Assembly (NCBI RefSeq): GCF_004208415.1
Contig: NZ_CP035758.1
Location: 8,122,001-8,186,000 of the forward strand
DNA: 64,000 nucleotides
From: Ktedonosporobacter rubrisoli
GTDB taxonomy: Bacteria > Chloroflexota > Ktedonobacteria > Ktedonobacterales > Ktedonobacteraceae
Direction of reading: 5' to 3'
The notes beneath the pieces were generated by a model. That model did not search any database. It was not told the origin of the DNA and saw only the letters and a list, made by a program, of their open reading frames with translations. Below are positions 26,482 through 35,145 of the stretch, piece after piece. The position numbers and the translations under genes are program-made. Position 1 is the stretch's first letter. The number at the start of each line of letters is the position of its first letter.

Positions 26482-28185
26482 GTGAGCGATCTAACAGGGC
26501 AACAACTGGGGAATTATCGCCTCCTTCGTCTGGTGGGGCAGAGCAAAACCGCTAGTGTTTATTTAGCCCAGCATGTAAGGCTCAGAACCCAGGCGGCTAT
26601 TAAAGTATGGGCCTCTCCTCTCCAGACGGAGCAGATGGAACGCTTTCAACGAGAGATGCAGCCAGTTGCTGGTCTCATTCATCCTAATATCCTGCGGGTG
26701 CTAGATTTCGAATGGGAGAATGCTGCCCCATTTCTGGCTATGGATTATGTATCTGGAGGCTCGCTACGTAGGCTTCATCAGCGAGGCAGCGTTGTGAGCT
26801 TGCCGCTGGTGCTGGCCTATGTGAAGCAGGTTGCCAGCGCTTTGCAGTATGCTCATGATCATGATGTTATTCATGGGGATGTAAGGCCGGAAAATATGCT
26901 GGTTGGCGAGGGGCGTGCTCTTCAGCTTAGCGATTTTGGGCAGGCTTTCTTGATTCAGGCACCTTTTGTAGGGGCAGGCGAGCAACAGCCAGCATTAGCT
27001 GAAGAGGCGAGCCAGGATGCAGGGGACGCTGGCCAGGGCGAGGTGAGCAGTAGCGCAGTATATTATATGGCTCCCGAGCAGCTTCAAGGCAAGCTGCACT
27101 CGGCGAGCGATCAATATGGTCTGGCGATTACTATCTATGAATGGCTCTGCGGCGAGCTGCCTTTTGTTGGCACGCCGGAAGAAGTAATGATGCAGCATAG
27201 CCAGGCCGAGCCTGAGCCGCTACGCAGTAAGCGGGCCGAGATCCCAGAAGCTATAGAGCAGGCAGTGATGAAGGCGCTGGCCAAAGATCCCTGGCAGCGC
27301 TTTAGAAGCATCCAGCGCTTTGCAGCCGCGCTTGAGCGGGCCAGCGGCCTGCAGAATGTAGCCCTGCCTGTCTCCGAAACGCTGGCAAATGGCGAGCCCG
27401 TGGGGCAGGAGAATGCAAGTTTGCCTGCTACTGGAAGTGAAGCCGTGCCATTTGTGAGCAAGCCTGAAGAGCCTGCGGCGGCAGTGGCCGCGACTTCGCG
27501 CAAACTGCTTTCGCGGCGCACAGCTTTGCAAGGGCTCAGCATTGTGGGGGCCCTTGTGGTTGGGAGTGGCGCGGGGGCTCTGGCCTGGTGGTGGCAATCT
27601 CATCAGCCGGCTCCAGTTGCCGCCAACGTGAAGCCAACTCCAACTGCATCTAGAGCGCCGACCGCAACTCCGAGCACTGCTACTACTCAAGAAGCCTTGC
27701 CGGCGCCCGCGTCTTTTAAACAGGCCCGTGTTCCCGAGCTTAACATCTCTTTGAATTATCCTTCCGATTGGACAATGCATGCTCCAGAAAAGAGCCTCGG
27801 GTTGACGAGAGTTGCCTTTACTCCTCAGCAATTGCCCGGAATCAGTTTTCTGGTTTATCGCTATGCTGACGGGCTCTCCACTGATATTAAGGACGCGGAT
27901 ACGCTGAATCAGGATCATATAGCGACGCTGGCCTCCCAGGGAGCGCCTGGCCTACAAAATACGCCGCCCGCTGCCCCTAAGCCCACCATTGCCGGCTCTA
28001 GCTGGTCCCAACAGAGCGCATCATACGTTGATCAGCCTGGCCTCAAGATCACTGTGACCTTTCTCTCGGTGCAGCATGGTAAGGATTATTACAGCATTTA
28101 TTATATTGCGCCTGACATCGTTCTTGACGAAGCCACCAAGAAATATTATCATCCCATGCTCAATTCATTACAATTTCTCTCCTGA
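26482..28185 (+). CDS. transmembrane Ser/Thr kinase-like protein, degenerate (possible pseudokinase)
   Basis: A protein of 567 residues with an N-terminal kinase fold, a membrane helix (about 350-370, preceded by SRRTALQG), a Thr/Pro/Ala-rich stalk and an extracytoplasmic domain ending LNSLQFLS. The glycine loop reads VGQSKTASVY, lacking the second and third glycines. The HRDxKxxN loop reads HGDVRPEN: HRD Arg is Gly and the catalytic Lys is Arg, while Asp and Asn remain. The VAIK lysine (AAIKVW) and DFG are kept. Weak or absent phosphotransfer is therefore likely. GTG 26482 is chosen as start because AGGAGG lies six bases upstream. The next gene is a paralogue with all the motifs intact, so this one may be its regulator or partner. 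Confidence 0.82.
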   Translation: MSDLTGQQLGNYRLLRLVGQSKTASVYLAQHVRLRTQAAIKVWASPLQTEQMERFQREMQPVAGLIHPNILRVLDFEWENAAPFLAMDYVSGGSLRRLHQRGSVVSLPLVLAYVKQVASALQYAHDHDVIHGDVRPENMLVGEGRALQLSDFGQAFLIQAPFVGAGEQQPALAEEASQDAGDAGQGEVSSSAVYYMAPEQLQGKLHSASDQYGLAITIYEWLCGELPFVGTPEEVMMQHSQAEPEPLRSKRAEIPEAIEQAVMKALAKDPWQRFRSIQRFAAALERASGLQNVALPVSETLANGEPVGQENASLPATGSEAVPFVSKPEEPAAAVAATSRKLLSRRTALQGLSIVGALVVGSGAGALAWWWQSHQPAPVAANVKPTPTASRAPTATPSTATTQEALPAPASFKQARVPELNISLNYPSDWTMHAPEKSLGLTRVAFTPQQLPGISFLVYRYADGLSTDIKDADTLNQDHIATLASQGAPGLQNTPPAAPKPTIAGSSWSQQSASYVDQPGLKITVTFLSVQHGKDYYSIYYIAPDIVLDEATKKYYHPMLNSLQFLS

Positions 28186-28457
28186 GGGATGGGCCCGCAC
28201 TTTCTGGCGCGCCGGCCACTCAGCGAGATCCTATACCGAGAGGGGCTGTGTAGGGTCTCGCTGGCGGTCTTTACTGTACTGAAGCTGTTTCTGGAGATTC
28301 AACAAGCCAGGAGATTTTAAATATCATAAACTTTTCTAGTCTCTTTTATCAAGGGCACTGTGGGGTAAAGATGGGCTTGAGTGAGGACTGCAGAGATAAA
28401 CTTGAACTTATAACTTGCTTACACTAGCCATAGAATCTGGCTATAAGGAGATGGCCG

Positions 28458-30200
28458 GTGAGTGATCGTATTGGACAAAGATTTGGCAACTATCGTCTTA
28501 TTCGTCTTCTGGGGCGCGGCGGTTTCGCGGAAGTCTATCTGGGCCAACATATTCGACTCGGGACGCAGGCGGCGATTAAGGTTCTCTATGCGCATCTAGC
28601 GCAAGAAGATAAGGAGCAGTTTCAGCGTGAGGCCCAGATAATTGCCAGGTTGGTACATCCACATATCGTGAGGGTGCTTGATTTTGATGTCGAGGAAGAT
28701 ATCCCTTTCCTTGTGATGGACTATGCCCCCAATGGTCCTCTACATAGACGCTATCCCAGAGGTACAATCTTGCCTTTACAGCAGGTCTTGACCTATGTAA
28801 AGCAGGTGAGCAGCGCGCTTCAATATGCCCATGATCAGCAATTGATTCATCGCGATGTGAAGCCTGAAAATATGCTTGTGAGCAAGAGACAGGATATCTT
28901 GCTAAGTGATTTTGGTATCGCGGTTATTGCGCATAGCACTCTCTCGCAGCGCGTGGAAATGATGTCAGGTACGATTCATTATATGGCTCCCGAACAGATC
29001 CAGGGCCGCCCACGCTTTGCCAGCGATCAGTATGCGCTGGGCATTACAGCCTACGAATGGCTGGCGGGTGGGAGGCCTTTCAAGGGAACTGCAGCCGAGG
29101 TCGCTATGCAGCATAATTTGATGCCGGCCCCACCATTGCGCGAGAGGCGCGCCGATGTTCCTGCCGCTGTGGAACAGGTTATCATGAAGACGCTGGCGAA
29201 AGATCCTCGGGCCCGTTTTGCGCGCGTACAGGATTTTGCTTTTGCCCTTGAAGAGGCCTATCATAGTACGGAGCCAGGTAGCCCTCCATTTGTGATACCC
29301 GTTCCACCTGGATCGCAATCAGCTACCTCGGGCGAGATGCCGCCTGTTCCTGGTTCACAGCAACCTGTCAGAACTCCTCCTTCAGGCCCGCCTTCTCAAC
29401 CCGGTTTGTCCTCTTCAGGCCCGCATTCTGCAGTTACTCCAGTAATTTTGGGAAGGTCTGGGCAGGAAGGTAGAGCCTCTATTCCTACGCCTGTTGTGGC
29501 TTTGACACCTCGTCGTCCCGCTATTGGTGAGCCGGAAGCTGAGCGAGTTCTGGGAAACATGACACGCCGCACAGCCCTCCGCCTGCTTAGCGTTGTGGGG
29601 GCGCTGGCGATTGGCTGTGGCAGCGGAGCCGTAGCCTGGTCGCTCAATCCGGCTCAGCCCCTGGCTTTTCTGCTTCCCCAAAATACGCACGCTGCCGTTA
29701 AGAACAACGGCAAGCCCAGCCCCTCTTTTAAGCATGTGTCTGAGGCCACCTTAAATATGGCCCTACAATATCCTGATAACTGGAAGACTGACGGTGTGAG
29801 CCAGAGCTCTACAAACGTTTCGCTGCTGCTTAGCTCACCCCAGGATCCACAAACCGCCTTTATGCTTACCCGTATCCTTGATGCGGCTTCCGCTACTATT
29901 ACGAACGCGGATGAGGTAAATCAGGAAGGCATAGCGCTGATGAGCGTTGCGCACGGGATGAATAATTTGCAGCCAACTCCGAATTCGGCGTCACAGCCGA
30001 TTGTCGCAGGGACTACCTGGTCGCAGCAAAACGGTACCTTCGAGGATTATGCTAAAGTTGCCTATGACTTTGCGATTCTTGCTACTCAGCATAATAAGCA
30101 ATATTATAAAATTGTCTATTTTATGCCTGATAAAGGGCATAATACCATCCTGAATACGTATATCAAACCTGTCCTCGACTCGTTACAGTTTCTCTCTTAA
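28458..30200 (+). CDS. transmembrane Ser/Thr protein kinase
   Basis: A 580-residue PknB-type kinase that phosphorylates Ser/Thr on proteins. The motifs are complete: LGRGGFAEVY, AAIKVL, IHRDVKPEN, SDFGIAV, GTIHYMAPEQ and DQYALGITAYEWL. After the kinase domain (1-270) comes a Pro/Ser/Gly-rich linker, a membrane helix (about 372-392, preceded by TRRTALR), and an extracytoplasmic domain with LQYPDNWK and DSLQFLS, reminiscent of PsbP-like folds. GTG 28458 is chosen because AAGGAG lies seven bases upstream and the ATG at 28451 is out of frame. It is a paralogue of the upstream degenerate kinase along its whole length, so the pair arose by tandem duplication. Confidence 0.93.
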   Translation: MSDRIGQRFGNYRLIRLLGRGGFAEVYLGQHIRLGTQAAIKVLYAHLAQEDKEQFQREAQIIARLVHPHIVRVLDFDVEEDIPFLVMDYAPNGPLHRRYPRGTILPLQQVLTYVKQVSSALQYAHDQQLIHRDVKPENMLVSKRQDILLSDFGIAVIAHSTLSQRVEMMSGTIHYMAPEQIQGRPRFASDQYALGITAYEWLAGGRPFKGTAAEVAMQHNLMPAPPLRERRADVPAAVEQVIMKTLAKDPRARFARVQDFAFALEEAYHSTEPGSPPFVIPVPPGSQSATSGEMPPVPGSQQPVRTPPSGPPSQPGLSSSGPHSAVTPVILGRSGQEGRASIPTPVVALTPRRPAIGEPEAERVLGNMTRRTALRLLSVVGALAIGCGSGAVAWSLNPAQPLAFLLPQNTHAAVKNNGKPSPSFKHVSEATLNMALQYPDNWKTDGVSQSSTNVSLLLSSPQDPQTAFMLTRILDAASATITNADEVNQEGIALMSVAHGMNNLQPTPNSASQPIVAGTTWSQQNGTFEDYAKVAYDFAILATQHNKQYYKIVYFMPDKGHNTILNTYIKPVLDSLQFLS

Positions 30201-30209
30201 GCGCTTGCT

Positions 30210-30240
30210 GAGAGCCGCCGGAAACCGACTGGCGGCTCTT
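30210..30240 (+). terminator. terminator hairpin after the kinase gene
   Basis: AGAGCCGCC (30211-30219) pairs perfectly with GGCGGCTCT (30231-30239), only 10 bases after the kinase stop. The following TGCCTT is T-poor. Confidence 0.55.
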
Positions 30241-30336
30241 GCCTTGTGGGGATCGACCAGGCTTAAGAGGGTGCTGTCCCGATTTCATTGCACGAAGCCT
30301 TCCTCGTTCTATCTTATAAAAGGGGGGCACTGCATA

Positions 30337-31032
30337 ATGAAACTTTATCGAGAAATGAGCAAGCAATCTGTGTTTTTGGCGCTGGGGCTGGCCTTATTGC
30401 TGCTATTTACTAGTGTACAGACCGGGCGGGCCAGCAGCGTGACGGTGCAAGATCAGGCAAGTGTGCTGAATGTAGCGCGCGTGCAGACTGAAGCTGCCAG
30501 GCTGGGCCGACCACTTTTTATCTATACGGTGCCGGCGTATGTGGACAGTATGGTAGAAGTATTTGGGGTGAGCAGAGCCTTTGACATGAATGTGCAAGGG
30601 CATCTGGAGGATCTCGGCACGGAGCGAGAGAAGGGCATTGTGATCGGGATTGATGTCAAAGATCGCTACGTTTCTATTAAAAGCGGCGATCAGGTGTTAT
30701 TCTCGGATGAGGATGCCAGGAAGGCGATAAAGACGTTCGCTGCTGCCATGCATCAGGACGACTATAACGCTGCGCTGATCGCTACCCTGCACTTTTTGCA
30801 GCAGACGCTTGCCGCCAATGAGAGCGATAATATCTGGGGCATAGTCGGCAAAGTGATTATAGGCCTGGCTGTGCTGGGCGGCATAATCGCATCTATTCGC
30901 CTTGGCTTCTTTAAGCAGAGGCCGGACCCCTATCGCCATCGCTACTATCACTCAAGCGATAATTCGAGCGGCGGTAGCTCTTCAAGTGGCGGCGGCAGCA
31001 GTACCGGAGGCGGAGCAGGAGGCTTCTTTTAG
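30337..31032 (+). CDS. TPM-domain membrane protein
   Basis: A 231-residue protein with a signal peptide (about 10-32, ending near GRASS), an extracytoplasmic TPM domain (35-180; RPLFIYTVPAYVDSM, EREKGIVIGIDVKDRYVSI), a membrane helix (about 185-206), and a short cytoplasmic tail ending in Ser/Gly repeats and GGAGGFF, typical of the family. TPM proteins (Rhodanese/TPM-phosphatase-like fold) take part in envelope processes such as photosystem repair or metal binding; activity here is unproven. ATG 30337 is preferred because a G-rich ribosome site precedes it and it opens the signal peptide. It follows the kinase pair after a terminator. Confidence 0.75.
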   Translation: MKLYREMSKQSVFLALGLALLLLFTSVQTGRASSVTVQDQASVLNVARVQTEAARLGRPLFIYTVPAYVDSMVEVFGVSRAFDMNVQGHLEDLGTEREKGIVIGIDVKDRYVSIKSGDQVLFSDEDARKAIKTFAAAMHQDDYNAALIATLHFLQQTLAANESDNIWGIVGKVIIGLAVLGGIIASIRLGFFKQRPDPYRHRYYHSSDNSSGGSSSSGGGSSTGGGAGGFF

Positions 31033-31073
31033 CCTCTGCCCCACCGGTTCTTGTCTGCTAGAGCAGAAGGAGA

Positions 31074-31928
31074 TCAGCGCATAATATAGTAGCAATGCAT
31101 GTCTGGCTCCTGCTGCGGCTGCTCTAAAATCGGATCGGCAAAGCTTTGCGTGAACGGCTCACAGACAATCTCTGGTTCCTGCTGTTCCCATTTCTGCTGG
31201 AAGGCAGACAAAAGCGCCAGGGCCGACTCAAGCCAGGTGGCATAAAAGGTTAAGCGGCTTTGACATTGGGCGCAGAGGCCTCCGTAGACTGATGGTATGC
31301 GCTTAGCGAGAATATCATTGATAGCATGATGGCAGAGATGGCTGCTCGAAGAGGACCAGAGTCCGCGTTGCGTGATCGGGTTATGGCTATAGAGGAGGGT
31401 CCAGGGAGCTGCTGACTCCGGCTTGATGGCCAGGAGTTGCCAGCGGTGGCGTGCCTTGCTAATCTTCTGAGCTGCTTGTTTAAGGGCCTGATGTAGAGGT
31501 CCATATTCGGTATGGATGCGCCTTAAGGCCTCGCTCAGCGCGCTCTTATCGCCCCATGGAAAAAAAACGAAGGCGCTTATCTGGCCTCCTGGAGTTGCTA
31601 GCGCCTGCTCTGGCTCGATCCAGATACAGCTACGGGGGAGTGTGAGGGCGGCACATTCGGCCCGCTGCATAACGGATTCTGTGCGGCGAAACTCTCCAGT
31701 TTTCCAGCAAGCGCTCATTGTCCAGAGGTAGTTCTCGCCTCTCTCTAGCATAACTTCACAATAGCGTGCTTTCAACAACTTATCGGCAGCTTGTTGTACT
31801 TCTAACGAGTTCAAATTATTTGGATAGCCCTGCGCTGCACTTGCCCTGTCCACATGCTCTAATATTTCGTCAAGCTCGGCTTTGCAATCCTCAATATATT
31901 GTCCAACAAGTAATTTCTTCCTTACCAT
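31074..31928 (-). CDS. hypothetical protein with a CxxC motif
   Basis: A 284-residue protein I do not recognise. It appears cytoplasmic: no signal peptide or long hydrophobic helix. The N-terminal region (1-60) is helical; residues around 215-235 contain LCHHAINDIL and GGLCAQCQSRLTF, a CxxC that, with the preceding Cys/His pair, could bind zinc. Its C-terminus is rich in Gln and Glu. GGGAAGGGAAG precedes ATG 31928, a strong ribosome site, and codon use matches the neighbours, so I take it as a real gene. It is convergent with the TPM gene. Confidence 0.65.
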   Translation of the reverse strand: MVRKKLLVGQYIEDCKAELDEILEHVDRASAAQGYPNNLNSLEVQQAADKLLKARYCEVMLERGENYLWTMSACWKTGEFRRTESVMQRAECAALTLPRSCIWIEPEQALATPGGQISAFVFFPWGDKSALSEALRRIHTEYGPLHQALKQAAQKISKARHRWQLLAIKPESAAPWTLLYSHNPITQRGLWSSSSSHLCHHAINDILAKRIPSVYGGLCAQCQSRLTFYATWLESALALLSAFQQKWEQQEPEIVCEPFTQSFADPILEQPQQEPDMHCYYIMR

Positions 31929-32358
31929 ACTTCCCTTCCCTGGCTATATGTATATATGACTTCCTACCTTTGACGGGCAATTCAAGTATACAGCATGAAG
32001 TCGGATAAGTGAAGTATAAAAAGTGGGCGGCCAAAAACTTCTAAATTATAGGTGTTCGGCCTGCTAAGTTTTTCTTATAGACATGGTTAGCTATGCTTGA
32101 TGAGGTTATGCCTGCGGCTCCAGGTGGCAAAACTACATAGGAATATCTCTCTATTGCCGATGGTACTTCCTGGGTGAGGGCTGGCTTTATGTAAGGTTTT
32201 GCCACGTTCTTTTCTCTCTGAAATGGGAGCATAGGCAGGGAGAGTTAGAGCAGTTCTGGCGCGCAGAACGCTGGCCCTGTACATGTTCAGCGATCTTGGG
32301 CTATACTGTTCCCACAGAGAAGAGATTCGAATAGGCGTACTATATTAAGGAGGTAGCG
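31929..32358. other. intergenic region upstream of the methyltransferase
   Basis: 430 bases between two divergent genes. It is AT-rich near 31990-32060. A small inverted repeat GTTCT-N7-AGAAC lies at 32252-32268, and TATACT near 32302 is a candidate -10 for the methyltransferase. No gene was found. Confidence 0.4.
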
Positions 32359-32939
32359 ATGTTAGATGCAGCCCACAGCCGGCCACCAGTAGCCACAGAA
32401 GGTATTGCCGCAGAGACGCAGCGTTTAGGCTTTAAGCGAGCCTCACATCCACAGACCGAGGCTCTCCTGCGCACGCTGGCCGCTAGCAAGCCCGGTGGCA
32501 CACTTTTGGAGCTGGGGACTGGCACTGGCATGGGGACTGCCTGGCTGCTGGATGGAATGGATGCAAGTGCCAGATTACTTACGCTGGATCAGAATGAGGA
32601 GACTGTAGCGATTGCGCGCAAATATCTGGGAGCCGATACGCGCGTGAAGTTCCTCTTAGTGGATGTGGCCGAGTTTGTGCAGGCGCAGCCGGCTTCCTCT
32701 TTCGATCTGATTTTTGCCGATTGCTATCCTGGCAAGTTCTATCTGCTTGATGAAGCGCTGGCTTTGCTGAAAAAAGGCGGGATCTATGTCGTCGATGACA
32801 TGCGCCCAGCTCCCGAGGGGGAGATGAAGAGCGCCAGGTGAAAGTCAGAGCTTTGATCGAGAAGCTTGAGGCCATGCCGGGGCTGCGCGTTTTAAAGCTT
32901 AACTGGTCAACTGGGATTGTCCTTGCCGTCAAGCGCTAG
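32359..32939 (+). pseudogene. SAM-dependent O-methyltransferase, frameshifted
   Basis: A class I methyltransferase. From ATG 32359 (AAGGAGGT just upstream) it has the SAM loop LLELGTGTGMGTAWLL, LLTLDQNEETVAIARKYL, DLIFADCYPGKFYLLDEAL and GGIYVVDDM. The frame then hits TGA at 32839-32841 after PEGEMKSAR. One base of shift inside the five-G run 32817-32821 would instead give GDEERQVKVRALIEKLEAM and a normal end ...LNWSTGIVLAVKR at TAG 32937-32939. The family usually carries this last segment, so one G appears missing. It could be a pseudogene, a homopolymer sequencing error, or a slippery site. The substrate is unknown. The gene ends 33 bases before rarA. Confidence 0.75.
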
Positions 32940-32972
32940 AGGCTATGTTGAGCGTCTCCAGAAAGGATTTTT

Positions 32973-34367
32973 ATGATCAATCAGGGTTCTCTCTTTGAGC
33001 CGGATGAGAGCCAGTCGCCGGCCCCGCCGAAGGTGACGCAGGGTTCGCAGCCTGGCGAGCCGCTGGCTTCGCGTATGCGGCCGCGCGGCCTGGATGAGGT
33101 TGTCGGGCAGGAGCATTTGTTGGGGCCTGGGCGTATCTTGCGTCGCAGTATCGAGGCTGATCATATCTCGTCAATGATTTTCTGGGGACCTCCGGGCAGC
33201 GGGAAGACGACGCTAGCCGAGGTGATCGCGCTCCATACGCATGCGCGTTTCGTGAGATTAAGCGCGGTCTCGGCCGGGGTGGCCGATCTGCGCAAGGTGA
33301 TGGAGGAGGCGCGGCGCTATCGACAGGCTAAAAAGCACACTTTGCTCTTTATCGATGAGATCCATCGCTTTAATAAGGCGCAACAGGATGCGGTCCTGCC
33401 ACATGTGGAGCAAGGTTTGGTAACGCTGATCGGCGCTACGACGGAGAATCCTAGCTTCGAGGTAAATTCGGCTCTGCTCTCGCGGGCGCGCGTCTTCGTC
33501 TTGAAGGCTCTAAGCGAGGAGCAAACGCTGGTAATTCTGCGCCGGGCCCTGGCCGATAAGGAGCGTGGGCTTGGCGAATTACAGATTGCGATCTCGGATG
33601 AGGCCTTGCAGCAGATCGCGCTCTATGCCAATGGGGATGCGCGTACTGCCTTGAATGTGCTGGAACTGGCCGTCCAGAGCAGTCGGAGCGCCGGCGAGGG
33701 GCCAGGAACGGCTAATGTGACGCTGAGCACTGTCGAGGAGGTGATGCAGCACCGGGCCTTGCAATATGACAAGAGCGGAGACCAACACTATGATATGATC
33801 TCGGCGCTGCATAAGTCCCTGCGCGGCTCCGATCCGGATGCTGGCCTATATTGGCTGGGCCGCATGCTGGAGGCCGGCGAGGACCCGCTGTATATTGTGC
33901 GCCGCTTGATCCGCTTTGCTTCTGAAGATATCGGTATGGCCGATCCCCAGGCCCTCGTTGTTTGCGTGGCAGCTCAGCAGGCCCTGCATTTTGTGGGTCT
34001 ACCCGAGGGCAATCTGGCCCTGGCACAGGCCGTGGTCCACCTGGCCACAGCACCCAAGAGCAACGCGCTCTACGCAGCCTATAGCCAGGTGCAGGAAGAT
34101 GTGCAGAAGACGCGTAATGATCCCGTGCCTTTGCAACTGCGCAATGCGCCGACAAAGCTCATGCAGGAGCTCGATTACGGCAAGGAGTATAAGTATGCGC
34201 ACGAATATTACAAAGAGATGCGCATCGAAGATCCCGAGAGGCCGCCAGCCCAGCAGCTTCAAGCGTACTTGCCCGACAATCTGCGTCAGCGGCGCTACTA
34301 TGAGCCGGGCTACCAGGGCAAGGAGGCCAGCATTAAGCAATGGCTGGAGAAGCGGCGCGAGGGGTAA
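32973..34367 (+). CDS. rarA: replication-associated recombination protein RarA (MgsA)
   Basis: A 464-residue AAA+ ATPase of the RarA/MgsA/WRNIP1 family that acts at stalled replication forks. Visible: RMRPRGLDEVVGQEHLLGPG, Walker A WGPPGSGKTT (71-80), Walker B LLFIDEIHRF (124-133), sensor 1 IGATTENPSFEVN, an arginine finger in LLSRARVF, then the C-terminal tetramerisation domain (YDMISALHKSLRGSDPDA, LYWLGRMLEAGEDPLYI) and the end GYQGKEASIKQWLEKRR. Length and order match the family fully. AGAAAGG precedes the start. It follows the methyltransferase gene closely. Confidence 0.97.
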   Translation: MINQGSLFEPDESQSPAPPKVTQGSQPGEPLASRMRPRGLDEVVGQEHLLGPGRILRRSIEADHISSMIFWGPPGSGKTTLAEVIALHTHARFVRLSAVSAGVADLRKVMEEARRYRQAKKHTLLFIDEIHRFNKAQQDAVLPHVEQGLVTLIGATTENPSFEVNSALLSRARVFVLKALSEEQTLVILRRALADKERGLGELQIAISDEALQQIALYANGDARTALNVLELAVQSSRSAGEGPGTANVTLSTVEEVMQHRALQYDKSGDQHYDMISALHKSLRGSDPDAGLYWLGRMLEAGEDPLYIVRRLIRFASEDIGMADPQALVVCVAAQQALHFVGLPEGNLALAQAVVHLATAPKSNALYAAYSQVQEDVQKTRNDPVPLQLRNAPTKLMQELDYGKEYKYAHEYYKEMRIEDPERPPAQQLQAYLPDNLRQRRYYEPGYQGKEASIKQWLEKRREG

Positions 34368-34393
34368 TTTTGTGGCGATTGTGTACCTCTATC

Positions 34394-34422
34394 TTGAAAG
34401 TTTATAGTTCTGTTGGTATAGT
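34394..34422 (+). promoter_or_regulatory. promoter of hicBA
   Basis: TTGAAA (34394-34399), exactly 17 bases, then TATAGT (34417-34422): a good sigma-70-type promoter. AGGAGGTG (34430-34437) follows as a strong ribosome site for hicB at 34443. Confidence 0.7.
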
Positions 34423-34442
34423 AAATCTCAGGAGGTGAAGAT

Positions 34443-34655
34443 ATGAAGGTACGAACCTTTACCGCTGTACTTCATAAGGATGAAGATTTGTATGTCGCCG
34501 AATGCCCAGAAGTAGGTACAGTGAGTCAGGGCCACACAGTTGAGGAAGCTGTGGCGAATCTGAAAGAGGCAACTGAGCTCTATCTCGAAGAATTTCCTTT
34601 GCCTGAGAATGGGCGAACGTTACTGACTACTTTTGAGGCAACGTATGCCGCCTAA
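34443..34655 (+). CDS. hicB: HicB-family antitoxin
   Basis: A 70-residue antitoxin with the HicB/UPF0150 degenerate RNase-H fold: MKVRTFTAVLHKDEDLYVAE, CPEVGTVSQGHTVEEAVANL, KEATELYLEE. It is of the short type without a separate DNA-binding domain. HicB neutralises HicA and usually represses the operon. The gene order is antitoxin first; its stop overlaps the start of the toxin gene. Promoter and ribosome site are clear. Confidence 0.88.
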   Translation: MKVRTFTAVLHKDEDLYVAECPEVGTVSQGHTVEEAVANLKEATELYLEEFPLPENGRTLLTTFEATYAA

Positions 34656-34875
34656 ACTACGTCGGGTTTCAGGAGAAGAAGCAATTAGTGTACTAAAGCG
34701 TTTGGGCTTTACACCGGTTAGGCAGCGTGGTAGTCATGTTATATTAAAGAAACAGATTGCAGGTAGCGAGTCAGGCTGTGTTGTACCTCTGCATAAAGAA
34801 CTTGCTATTGGTACACTACGGGGAATTTTGCGCCAAGCTGACGTGACTCCCGAAGAATTTATGAAGAATCTATAG
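34645..34875 (+). CDS. hicA: HicA-family mRNA interferase toxin
   Basis: A 76-residue toxin with the double-stranded-RNA-binding-like HicA/YcfA fold: SGEEAISVLKRLGFTPVRQR, GSHVILKK with the catalytic histidine, and VPLHKELAIGTLRGILRQAD. HicA cleaves mRNA and arrests translation until bound by HicB. ATG 34645 lies inside the end of hicB (11-bp overlap), which couples the two genes; an upstream TTG at 34633 is a less likely start. Confidence 0.88.
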   Translation: MPPKLRRVSGEEAISVLKRLGFTPVRQRGSHVILKKQIAGSESGCVVPLHKELAIGTLRGILRQADVTPEEFMKNL

Positions 34876-35017
34876 TGTTTGTTGGATGCTACTAGCAGGC
34901 AGTGTTATCAGTTACAGTGTTGTACCTATGGGCAAAGCACAAGGTGGTATTCTCACTGTAAGTTATCTGCTGAAAATATGAATCTCAGCGGGAGATAATT
35001 AAAAAGTGAGGAAACAA

Positions 35018-35046
35018 TGGTCCAGGAAGTCTTTTGTCTTGGACCA
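35018..35046 (-). terminator. possible terminator of the ABC operon
   Basis: TGGTCCA (35018-35024) pairs with TGGACCA (35040-35046). Read on the minus strand the hairpin is followed by TTGTTTCC. It lies 100 bases after the ABC ATPase stop. A short plus-strand frame of about 56 codons starting in the hairpin (ATG 35017) is probably fortuitous. Confidence 0.45.
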
Positions 35047-35145
35047 GCGAACATAAATGCCGGCATGTTCTCTAGCGCTTCTGTAAAGTTAAGGCACTTC
35101 TGGCTTGCAAGCGAGAAGCAAGGCCTTGATGCGCAGCTCCTTTTG

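Noticed and set aside
27220..27918. Minus-strand frame of 232 codons inside the first kinase gene
   Set aside because: Antisense shadow; low-complexity, Arg/Ser-rich.
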